Below, in pieces: positions 1-6,022 of a DNA stretch of 18,613 nucleotides. The position numbers and the translations under genes are program-made. Origin of the DNA: an uncultured Oscillospiraceae bacterium (GTDB lineage: Bacteria; Bacillota; Clostridia; Oscillospirales; Acutalibacteraceae); assembly GCA_902495835.1 (NCBI GenBank), contig CABUYS010000014.1, positions 1 through 18,613 of the forward strand, in the 5' to 3' direction. The notes below the pieces were generated by a model. The model saw only the letters and a list, made by a program, of their open reading frames with translations, did not search any database and had not been told where the DNA came from. Every line of letters begins with the position of its first letter. Position 1 is the first letter of the stretch.

Positions 1-8
1 GTAGAGTT

Positions 9-950
9 ATGAAAGTTTTTACTGCGAATTCAAATCCTCAATTGGCAGAAAGCATTGCCAAGGAACTGGGATGTGAACTTGGAAAATCGGAAGTGAAGCG
101 TTTTAGTGACGGTGAAATATCTGTTTCTATTCACGAGTCTGTGCGAGGAGCAGATTGCTTTATAGTTCAGTCAACATGCGCGCCGATTAACGAAAATCTT
201 ATGGAACTTTTGCTTATGATTGACGCTGTAAAAAGAGCTTCCGCTGCAAGAATAACAGCTATTATTCCTTATTTCGGATATGCTCGTCAAGACAGAAAAG
301 CAAAACCTCGTGACCCTATCTCGGCAAAGTTGGTTGCAAATCTTCTTACAACGGCAGGAGCAAATCGTATTTTAACAATGGAACTTCACACGCTCCAAAT
401 TCAAGGCTTTTTTGATATTCCTGTTGACCATATTATAGCGGCTCCTCTTTTTGCTTCTTTTATTAAAGAAATTGACGGATTTAACCCCGATGAGTTTACA
501 GTGTTGGCTCCGGATTTGGGTTCAATTTCCCGTGCACGTCAGTTTGCCACAAGATTGGGATGTCCTCTTGCTATGATAGATAAAAGACGTCCAAGAGCAA
601 ACGTCAGCGAAGTAATGAATATAATAGGCGATGTAAAAGACAAGAAAATAATTTTAGTTGATGACATTATTGATACGGCAGGCACTCTTTGCAATGCCGC
701 AAATGCCGTAGTGGAAAAAGGCGGAGCAAAAGAAGTATATGCTTATGTTGCTCACCCGGTTCTTTCAGGCAGTGCACTCGAGAGACTTCAAAACAGCAAT
801 ATCAAAAAAATGATAGTTTTGAATACAATAAATCTTCCCGAAAGCAAAAAACTCGATAAGTTTACGGTATTAAATGTAGCTCCTGTTATTTCTGAAGCAA
901 TAAAAAGAATAAACAGTGACCGTCCTATTTCAACTATGATTTTGGAATAA
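9..950 (+). CDS. prs: Ribose-phosphate pyrophosphokinase (PRPP synthetase)
   Basis: Makes PRPP from ribose 5-phosphate and ATP for purine, pyrimidine, His, Trp and NAD synthesis in the cytosol. The 313-residue product has the class I layout. The FSDGE motif is at 32-36, the ATP-site YARQDRK at 91-97, the conserved His at 127 followed by QIQGFFD, the flexible-loop KRRPR at 192-196, and the PRPP-binding loop VDDIIDTAGT at 217-226. Small departures from the usual consensus are ELHTLQ in place of DLHAPQ and PDLGS in place of PDHGG. The ATG at position 9 has no Shine-Dalgarno within the visible bases. Family members usually carry about 8-10 more N-terminal residues, and the frame is open to the left edge, so the true start may lie outside the window. 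It heads a same-strand gene run; pth follows after about 20-30 bp. The identification is firm and the exact start is not. Confidence 0.96.
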   Translation: MKVFTANSNPQLAESIAKELGCELGKSEVKRFSDGEISVSIHESVRGADCFIVQSTCAPINENLMELLLMIDAVKRASAARITAIIPYFGYARQDRKAKPRDPISAKLVANLLTTAGANRILTMELHTLQIQGFFDIPVDHIIAAPLFASFIKEIDGFNPDEFTVLAPDLGSISRARQFATRLGCPLAMIDKRRPRANVSEVMNIIGDVKDKKIILVDDIIDTAGTLCNAANAVVEKGGAKEVYAYVAHPVLSGSALERLQNSNIKKMIVLNTINLPESKKLDKFTVLNVAPVISEAIKRINSDRPISTMILE

Positions 951-981
951 TAAGTAATAATTAAAGTGAATGGTAAGTTTA

Positions 982-1554
982 ATGAGTAATATTGATTATA
1001 TTGTGGTAGGACTTGGCAATCCCGGAAAAGAGTATGAAAAAACGCGTCATAACATAGGGTTTATGACGCTTGACTTTATATCCCAAAAATCAGGTATTAA
1101 TTTTGATTTACAAAAATTTAAATCTCTTATGGGTATGGGCAAGCTTGAAGGTAAAAAAATAATTTTACTTAAGCCGCAGACGTATATGAATTTAAGCGGC
1201 CAATCTGTTATTCCGATTATGTCTTTTTATAAAGTTCCGCCCGAAAGAGTCATTATAATTTTTGATGATATTTCTTTATGTTGCGGCAAAATAAGAATAC
1301 GAAAAAAGGGTTCTCACGGAGGACATAATGGTATTAGAAACATAATAGAAATGTCAGGCTGTGATAAATTTCCGAGAATAAAAATAGGAGTAGGAAATAA
1401 GCCAAACGAACAATGGAATCTTGCCGATTGGGTTCTTTCTAAATTCAGCTCCGAGGAAATGGCAAAACTAGGCGAATCTTTTGAACAAACTTATGAAGCA
1501 TTAAAGTTTATTCTGTCAGATAAAATAGAAGAGGCTATGAATAAATTTAATTAA
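982..1554 (+). CDS. pth: Peptidyl-tRNA hydrolase
   Basis: Releases peptides from peptidyl-tRNA that drops off ribosomes, recycling the tRNA. Counted from the upstream ATG at 970, the family signatures are the N-terminal VVGLGNPG (12-19), the catalytic His in TRHNIGF (H27), PQTYMNLSG (69-77), the conserved Asp in IFDD (100) and GSHGGHNG (114-121). Length (190-194 residues) is normal. Two in-frame ATGs are possible: 970, and 982, which I chose because GGTAAG lies just upstream and MSNIDYIVVGLG is the usual distance before the GNPG motif. It follows prs closely, as in many Firmicutes. Downstream, about 54 bp separate it from the TlyA gene. Confidence 0.95.
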   Translation: MSNIDYIVVGLGNPGKEYEKTRHNIGFMTLDFISQKSGINFDLQKFKSLMGMGKLEGKKIILLKPQTYMNLSGQSVIPIMSFYKVPPERVIIIFDDISLCCGKIRIRKKGSHGGHNGIRNIIEMSGCDKFPRIKIGVGNKPNEQWNLADWVLSKFSSEEMAKLGESFEQTYEALKFILSDKIEEAMNKFN

Positions 1555-1570
1555 AAATTCGAATTTAAAA

Positions 1571-1608
1571 AGGAAGGTGTAATAGAGATATAATTTTATA
1601 TCTTTAAA
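1571..1608 (+). promoter_or_regulatory. Distant Shine-Dalgarno and hairpin upstream of tlyA
   Basis: A good Shine-Dalgarno (AGGAAGG, 1571-1577) ends 31 nt before the ATG at 1609, too far for normal use, and no other purine-rich site lies nearer. Between them is a perfect 7-bp stem, AGATATA (1586-1592) and TATATCT (1597-1603), with a 4-nt loop. Folding would bring the effective spacing to about 13 nt. The pairing is seen directly; a role in translation is inference. Confidence 0.45.
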
Positions 1609-2409
1609 ATGAAAAAGCGATTAGATGTTATACTTTTTGAAAGAGGCTTTTTTGACAGCAGAGAAAAAGCGAAAATAGCTATAATGGAAGGCACTGTGTT
1701 TGTTGATAATCAAAAATCGGATAAACCGGGTACTGCGTACGATGAAGAATGTAAAATTGAAGTAAGAAACAATAAGCTGAAGTACGTGAGCCGTGGAGGA
1801 TTGAAACTCGAAAAAGCACTTGATGTTTTTCATATTAATCTTGAAGGAACGATTTCCATGGATGTCGGAGCGTCTACAGGAGGTTTTACCGATTGTATGC
1901 TTCAAAACGGATGCAAAAAAGTATATTCCGTAGATGTCGGATACGGTCAACTGGATTGGAAACTTCGAAATGATTCGCGCGTAGTAAATTTGGAAAGAAC
2001 CAACATAAGGTACATAGACGAGTCTTTAATAAAAGACGAGATTGACTTTTTTTCAGTAGACGTATCTTTCATCTCTTTGAAAATTGTTTTGCCTGTAATA
2101 AGAAGAATAATAAAAGACGGAGCTATGGGAGTTTGTTTAATCAAGCCTCAGTTTGAAGCCGGAAGAGAAAAAGTAGGGAAAAAGGGAGTCGTCAGAGATA
2201 AGGAAGTTCACAAAGAAGTTGTAAATTCCATATGCGAATTTTGCGTAAATAACGGTTTTGCAGTTTTGAGCATTGATTTTTCTCCTGTTAAAGGTCCTGA
2301 AGGAAATATAGAGTATTTAATTCTCGTGAAAAAATCCGACAATGCATACATCGACGAACCTGTAGATGTTGACAATGTGGTGGAATGTTCTCACGAAGAG
2401 CTAAAATGA
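1609..2409 (+). CDS. tlyA: TlyA-family rRNA 2'-O-methyltransferase
   Basis: A 266-residue protein with an N-terminal S4 RNA-binding domain (about 3-62) joined to an FtsJ-like SAM methyltransferase. Visible motifs are SRGGLKL (61-67), the SAM-binding DVGASTGGFTDC (85-96), DVGYGQL (109-115), the acidic SVDVSFISL strand (149-157), and KPQFEAGRE (179-187) followed by KKGVVRD. TlyA enzymes methylate ribose 2'-OH groups of 16S and/or 23S rRNA; in mycobacteria this gives capreomycin sensitivity, and some homologues act as haemolysins. Which activity applies here cannot be told from sequence. It lies just upstream of nadK, a pairing common in clostridia. Translation may depend on the hairpin arrangement noted upstream. 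Confidence 0.93.
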   Translation: MKKRLDVILFERGFFDSREKAKIAIMEGTVFVDNQKSDKPGTAYDEECKIEVRNNKLKYVSRGGLKLEKALDVFHINLEGTISMDVGASTGGFTDCMLQNGCKKVYSVDVGYGQLDWKLRNDSRVVNLERTNIRYIDESLIKDEIDFFSVDVSFISLKIVLPVIRRIIKDGAMGVCLIKPQFEAGREKVGKKGVVRDKEVHKEVVNSICEFCVNNGFAVLSIDFSPVKGPEGNIEYLILVKKSDNAYIDEPVDVDNVVECSHEELK

Positions 2410-2440
2410 TAAGCTAAAAGTTATTTTGGAGGAACGAATT

Positions 2441-3286
2441 TTGAATATAGCGGTTATTTTTAACGAAAGGAAAGGAAGTGGTTTTAAGTGTGCTTCAGAG
2501 ACAATAGACGCTTTAACCAAGCTTAAAACCAATGTTTTTGTAGATAAACGCTATATTCCTGTATTTGGTATATTTTCTGCAAATTTTGTAGATTACCCAA
2601 ATTTATTTGCTTTAAGTGATATTATTATTGCTGTCGGCGGCGACGGTACGATAATGCGTATCGCCAAAGAGGCAGCGGAATATAACAAACCGGTGTTGGG
2701 AATTAACATAGGTAGACTTGGATTTTTGTCAACTATAGAAAGAAACCAGTTAGATAAACTTTCTTGCTTGGTGGATAAAAATTATAAAATAAACAAACGA
2801 ATGATGTTCGAAGTGACAAAAAAAGATAAAAAATCGTACGCTATAAATGATATTTCTATTAACAGAGAAATAGATTCTCCCATTGCTGATTTTATTTTGA
2901 GTAATTCGGGTAACGAGTTGTGCCGTTATCGTGCAGATGGAATAGTGGTGTCAACTCCAACGGGCTGCACAGGGTATTCTCTTTCGGCAGGAGGACCGAT
3001 TGTCGATACAGATTTAGAATGCAGCATTATTACTCCCGTTTGTGCTCATTGCCTGTCGCCTAAAAGTATGGTTTTGAGTGCAAATAAAAAAATTTCCGTA
3101 GAGTATATTCTTAAACACGGAGCTCGTGTAGGAATTTCGATAGATGGAGTAATTTGGGAAATTTCAGAAGAAACAGGTTCAATAGATATCAAAAAATCCG
3201 AAGTATATGCTCAATTTATTTGTTTAAATAATTCAAATTTTTATCAAAAAATTAACAGTAAACTTATTAATAGAGTTATCGAATAA
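2441..3286 (+). CDS. nadK: NAD kinase
   Basis: Phosphorylates NAD to NADP with ATP or polyphosphate. The ATG-less start is TTG at 2441, chosen because GGAGG at 2428-2432 sits 8 nt upstream. An earlier in-frame TTG at 2426 would place that Shine-Dalgarno inside the gene. The 281-residue product has GGDGT (66-70), NIGRLGFL (89-96), NDISINR (136-142) and the long conserved RADGIVVSTPTGCTGYS (164-180) followed by LSAGGP, all diagnostic of the family. A longer NPxC-like region follows in the usual place (TPVCAHCLSPKS). It starts about 30 bp after tlyA and is probably co-transcribed with it. The argR and recN genes that often follow in clostridia are absent, and a pduL homologue comes instead. Confidence 0.95.
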   Translation: MNIAVIFNERKGSGFKCASETIDALTKLKTNVFVDKRYIPVFGIFSANFVDYPNLFALSDIIIAVGGDGTIMRIAKEAAEYNKPVLGINIGRLGFLSTIERNQLDKLSCLVDKNYKINKRMMFEVTKKDKKSYAINDISINREIDSPIADFILSNSGNELCRYRADGIVVSTPTGCTGYSLSAGGPIVDTDLECSIITPVCAHCLSPKSMVLSANKKISVEYILKHGARVGISIDGVIWEISEETGSIDIKKSEVYAQFICLNNSNFYQKINSKLINRVIE

Positions 3287-3291
3287 ATTTT

Positions 3292-3336
3292 AAGAAAGGT
3301 TGGTAGGGTAAAAGTTTTAACTTTATCCGAATTTTT
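3292..3336 (+). promoter_or_regulatory. Distant Shine-Dalgarno and hairpin upstream of the pduL homologue
   Basis: AAGAAAGG (3292-3299) is the best Shine-Dalgarno but ends 37 nt before the ATG at 3337. A hairpin occupies 3306-3328: about nine pairs, one of them G-U, a single bulged A and a UUUA loop. Removing the hairpin leaves about 14 nt of effective spacing, nearly the same as at tlyA. Function is inferred. Confidence 0.45.
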
Positions 3337-3912
3337 ATGAATATACCGATAGAAGTTTCCGCACGTCATACACATCTTTCTAAAGAGGCAGTAGAGGCAT
3401 TATTTGGACAAAATCACCAATTAACTCCTAAACGAGAGCTTTCTCAACCGGGACAATTTTTGTGTGAAGAGAGAGTAAACGTAATAGGAGAAAACGGAAT
3501 TTTAAAAAATGTTGCCGTTTTAGGTCCTGAACGCAAACAAACTCAGGTAGAAATTTCGATTACTGATTCCATAAAATTGGGTATAAAGTCCAAAATAAGA
3601 GAATCCGGTGATTTGAAAGATACTCCCGGTTGTGTTTTGGAAGGCCCAAAAGGTAAATATAAGATAGATAGCGGTTTAATTATCTCTAAAAGGCATATAC
3701 ATATGCCTCCGGATGACGCGAAAACTATGGGAGTGCAAAGCGGACAAATTGTTTCAGTTGAAGTAAAAAGTTTAGACAGATCTCTTATTTTTAATGATGT
3801 TGTTGTAAGAGTTAGTGACAACTTTAAGTTAAGTATGCACATTGATACTGATGAGGCTAATGCATTGAATGCTAATGGGGAGATGTACGGGAATATAGTT
3901 TGTGTGAAATAA
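3337..3912 (+). CDS. pduL: PduL-type phosphate acyltransferase (phosphotransacetylase/propanoyltransferase)
   Basis: Transfers an acyl group between CoA and phosphate (acetyl- or propanoyl-phosphate), feeding acetate kinase for ATP. This 191-residue protein shows the duplicated beta-barrel signature of the PduL family: ARHTHLS (9-15), SRHIHM-like SKRHIHMP (117-124) and the third metal-site region SMHIDTDEANA (166-176). These carry the paired His residues that bind two zinc ions. There is no N-terminal extension of the kind that targets PduL into bacterial microcompartments, and no compartment shell genes are nearby. It is therefore probably the housekeeping phosphotransacetylase of a fermenter, replacing the unrelated Pta. 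It sits 50 bp after nadK on the same strand. Confidence 0.9.
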   Translation: MNIPIEVSARHTHLSKEAVEALFGQNHQLTPKRELSQPGQFLCEERVNVIGENGILKNVAVLGPERKQTQVEISITDSIKLGIKSKIRESGDLKDTPGCVLEGPKGKYKIDSGLIISKRHIHMPPDDAKTMGVQSGQIVSVEVKSLDRSLIFNDVVVRVSDNFKLSMHIDTDEANALNANGEMYGNIVCVK

Positions 3913-3984
3913 TAACAAAAATAAATCAATTGTATTATTAAATATATTATTTCATATGAAAAAATATATTGTCTCTCAGAATCG

Positions 3985-4013
3985 TTGATTTAGAGCGAGT
4001 TTTGTAGTAATAT
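3985..4013 (+). promoter_or_regulatory. Sigma-A-type promoter for rsmH
   Basis: TTGATT (3985-3990), a 17-bp spacer and TAATAT (4008-4013) form a good vegetative promoter in the 165-bp gap before rsmH. Transcription would begin near 4020. This separates rsmH-ftsL from the prs-pduL run. Confidence 0.5.
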
Positions 4014-4077
4014 ATTAAATTATGATAATGAATTCCATGATTTATGTGAGTTTATTATTTAAATAAAGGTTGAGTAT

Positions 4078-5010
4078 ATGGAATTTAATCATAAAACAGT
4101 ATTGTTAGAAGAAACCATTGAATTTCTTAATATTGATTCCGAAGGTGTTTACGTTGACGGAACAGCTGGAGGAGCGGGGCTTTCTTTACAAATAGCGTCT
4201 CGAATTTCGGACAAAGGAATGCTTTTGTGCATAGACCAAGACCCGGATGCAATTTCTACTTGTAGAGAAAAGCTTAAAAATTTTAATAATGTTAAAATTG
4301 TTCAAGATAACTTTTCTAATATAAAAAATATTGTACATAATAACATTTTTCGAAATGTGAATGGAGTTGTATTTGATTTAGGAGTTTCTTCTTACCAGTT
4401 GGATGAGGCGGAACGTGGATTTTCTTATAAGCAAGACGCGCCGCTGGACATGAGAATGAGCAAAAGCGGAGAATCAGCTTTCGATGTTGTTAACTCTATG
4501 GATTACAGTCAGCTTAAATATATTATAAGTGCTTACGGCGAAGAAAGGTTTTCTTCGAATATAGCTGCGAAAATTGTCAAAAAAAGAGAGAAAAAGCCGA
4601 TTGAGACTACTTTGGAGTTGGCGGAAATAATAAAAGACGCTATACCGTTTTACTCTAAACGCGAGGGTTCTCATCCGGCAAAAAGAACTTTTCAGGCCAT
4701 AAGAATTTATGTTAATAAAGAACTGGACAACTTGGAAAAAGGTTTAGACGGCGCTTTTGAAGTTTTGGCTAAAGGCGGAAGGCTTCTGGTGATAACATTT
4801 CATTCACTTGAAGACAGGATTGTTAAGCTAAAAATGAATAAATGGTGCGAAGGGTGCGTTTGTCCTCCGGATTTTCCCGTATGTGTTTGTGGAAATGTAC
4901 CAAAAGCACGTTTGGTACATAGAAAAGTTATAAAACCTTCAGAAAAAGAGTTAAATTTAAATTCAAGAAGTCGCAGCGCAAAGTTGAGGGTGTGCGAAAA
5001 AATAATATAG
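4078..5010 (+). CDS. rsmH: 16S rRNA (cytosine1402-N4)-methyltransferase
   Basis: RsmH (MraW) adds the N4-methyl group to C1402 in the decoding centre of 16S rRNA. The 310-residue product shows HKTVLLEE (5-12), the SAM-binding DGTAGGAGLS (27-36), DLGVSSYQLD (100-109), GFSYKQDAPLDMRM (114-127), HPAKRTFQAIRIYVN (199-213) and FHSLEDR (241-247). Near the C-terminus a Cys-rich insert (257-272, six Cys) resembles those seen in other clostridial RsmH proteins and could hold a metal. AAAGG lies about 10 nt before the ATG. It normally sits between mraZ and ftsL at the head of the cell-wall cluster; here mraZ is missing upstream. Confidence 0.96.
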   Translation: MEFNHKTVLLEETIEFLNIDSEGVYVDGTAGGAGLSLQIASRISDKGMLLCIDQDPDAISTCREKLKNFNNVKIVQDNFSNIKNIVHNNIFRNVNGVVFDLGVSSYQLDEAERGFSYKQDAPLDMRMSKSGESAFDVVNSMDYSQLKYIISAYGEERFSSNIAAKIVKKREKKPIETTLELAEIIKDAIPFYSKREGSHPAKRTFQAIRIYVNKELDNLEKGLDGAFEVLAKGGRLLVITFHSLEDRIVKLKMNKWCEGCVCPPDFPVCVCGNVPKARLVHRKVIKPSEKELNLNSRSRSAKLRVCEKII

Positions 5011-5034
5011 ATTACTTAGGGAGATGGATTACAG

Positions 5035-5421
5035 GTGTATGACAGGAATATAGCATTCGATTTTGGGGCGTTAGAAGAAAAAAAATTAAGAAAAAGTAAA
5101 ATTTTTAGACTTCCTAATAAAGAATCAAGACAAAAAGAAAGACTTAAAAATCAAAAATCTTTGTTAACAGGAATATTTTCTGTGTTTTTTGTTACGGCAT
5201 TGGGAATTTCTGGATTTATTATGGGACAAGCTAAACTCACTGAAGTTACCGATAAATATTCTAAAGCTTCGAAACAGCTTCAAGAATGCCAAAGTGTAAA
5301 CACAGGGTTGGAGATGAAGTTAAAAGAAGTTTCTAACATTTCCAAATCTTCCAATTTAAACAAAGAATCTTCAGTTGAAATAGTCAAAATACATAAAGGT
5401 GATGCAGCAAAAATAAGCTAA
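5035..5421 (+). CDS. FtsL/DivIC-like cell-division protein
   Basis: A 128-residue bitopic membrane protein. It has a basic cytoplasmic N-terminus (1-43), one transmembrane segment (about 44-64) and an external coiled coil (about 67-101). The tail (VEIVKIHKGDA) resembles the end of FtsL. FtsL bridges FtsB/DivIC and the septal transpeptidase in the divisome. Sequence identity in this family is always low, so the call rests on size, topology and position immediately after rsmH. The start is GTG at 5035, preceded by AGGGAG at 5018-5023; the ATG at 5039 is out of frame and hits a stop. The usual next gene (ftsI/spoVD) is absent and a terminator follows. Confidence 0.75.
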   Translation: MYDRNIAFDFGALEEKKLRKSKIFRLPNKESRQKERLKNQKSLLTGIFSVFFVTALGISGFIMGQAKLTEVTDKYSKASKQLQECQSVNTGLEMKLKEVSNISKSSNLNKESSVEIVKIHKGDAAKIS

Positions 5422-5485
5422 TTTAATTATGTACTAAATTAGTAATTTTTAATCAGTTATAAAAAATTGTAGATAGCATAAAAGT

Positions 5486-5515
5486 ACTAGCTGTTTTCAA
5501 AATGGCTAGTTTTTG
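5486..5515 (+). terminator. Rho-independent terminator after the ftsL-like gene
   Basis: ACTAGCTG pairs with TGGCTAGT (two G-U pairs), the inner part adds A-T pairs, and TTTTTG follows. It closes the rsmH-ftsL unit. Confidence 0.8.
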
Positions 5516-5980
5516 TTGCATTAAAGCCTAGAAAATTGTTTGTTTTAAGTTTATTTATGGTCGAAGTTTTCACTGATTTTCAGTATATTTCTACATTTTT
5601 GCAGTATTTAATTTTACTGTACTAAAGTAATATTTTTTCGCTATCGAATTATCTGTTTCAAAATTTATAATTTAAGTTTGCATGCCTTTAGAATATTATC
5701 GACGAGCTTTTCAAGCATACTATAATTTATAATACACCGTATTTTAGTGTTAAGTGTGCTATTGTATGTCTTTCTATTCCATATGATTTTTTCACTTACA
5801 AAAATCTTTAATGTTTGCATAAATATTTGCTGTGTAGAAAACTTTTCAACACAAACAACATCTTTCCTTTATTTTGATGATTTGAATTCCATTTTTATAT
5901 TGGAAAAGGTGTTGTTTTTACTTAATTTTTGATTTTATGCACATATCGCGCGGTTTTTTAAATATACTTTAAGTTAAAAT
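5516..5980. other. Non-coding stretch with possible decayed coding sequence on the minus strand
   Basis: About 465 bp without a credible gene. On the minus strand, short open runs separated by stops read like protein. One is SYGIERHTIAHLTLKYGV (about 5745-5805), which resembles a helix-turn-helix of the kind in IS3-type OrfA. Another is SIAKKYYFSTVKLN, near 5600-5650. They are too short and broken to assign. A Phe- and Leu-rich 61-codon ORF on the plus strand (5747-5932) looks like a by-product of AT richness. Otherwise I see only weak A/T hairpins. Confidence 0.3.
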
Positions 5981-6008
5981 ATAAATAAAAGCCATCCGCT
6001 AGGATGAC
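5981..6008 (-). terminator. Rho-independent terminator of the lipase gene
   Basis: On the minus strand GTCATCC and GGATGGC pair over seven positions (one G-U) around a TAGC loop, followed by TTTTATTTAT. It lies 15 bp beyond the lipase stop codon. Confidence 0.85.
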
Positions 6009-6022
6009 TTAATTTTTATGAT

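Noticed and set aside
2426..2440. Earlier TTG start for nadK
   Set aside because: It would place the GGAGG ribosome site inside the coding sequence; TTG at 2441 is correctly spaced.
5747..5932. 61-codon hydrophobic ORF on the plus strand
   Set aside because: Phe/Leu/Ile-rich output typical of random AT-rich DNA, no Shine-Dalgarno, and the opposite strand reads more like decayed protein.
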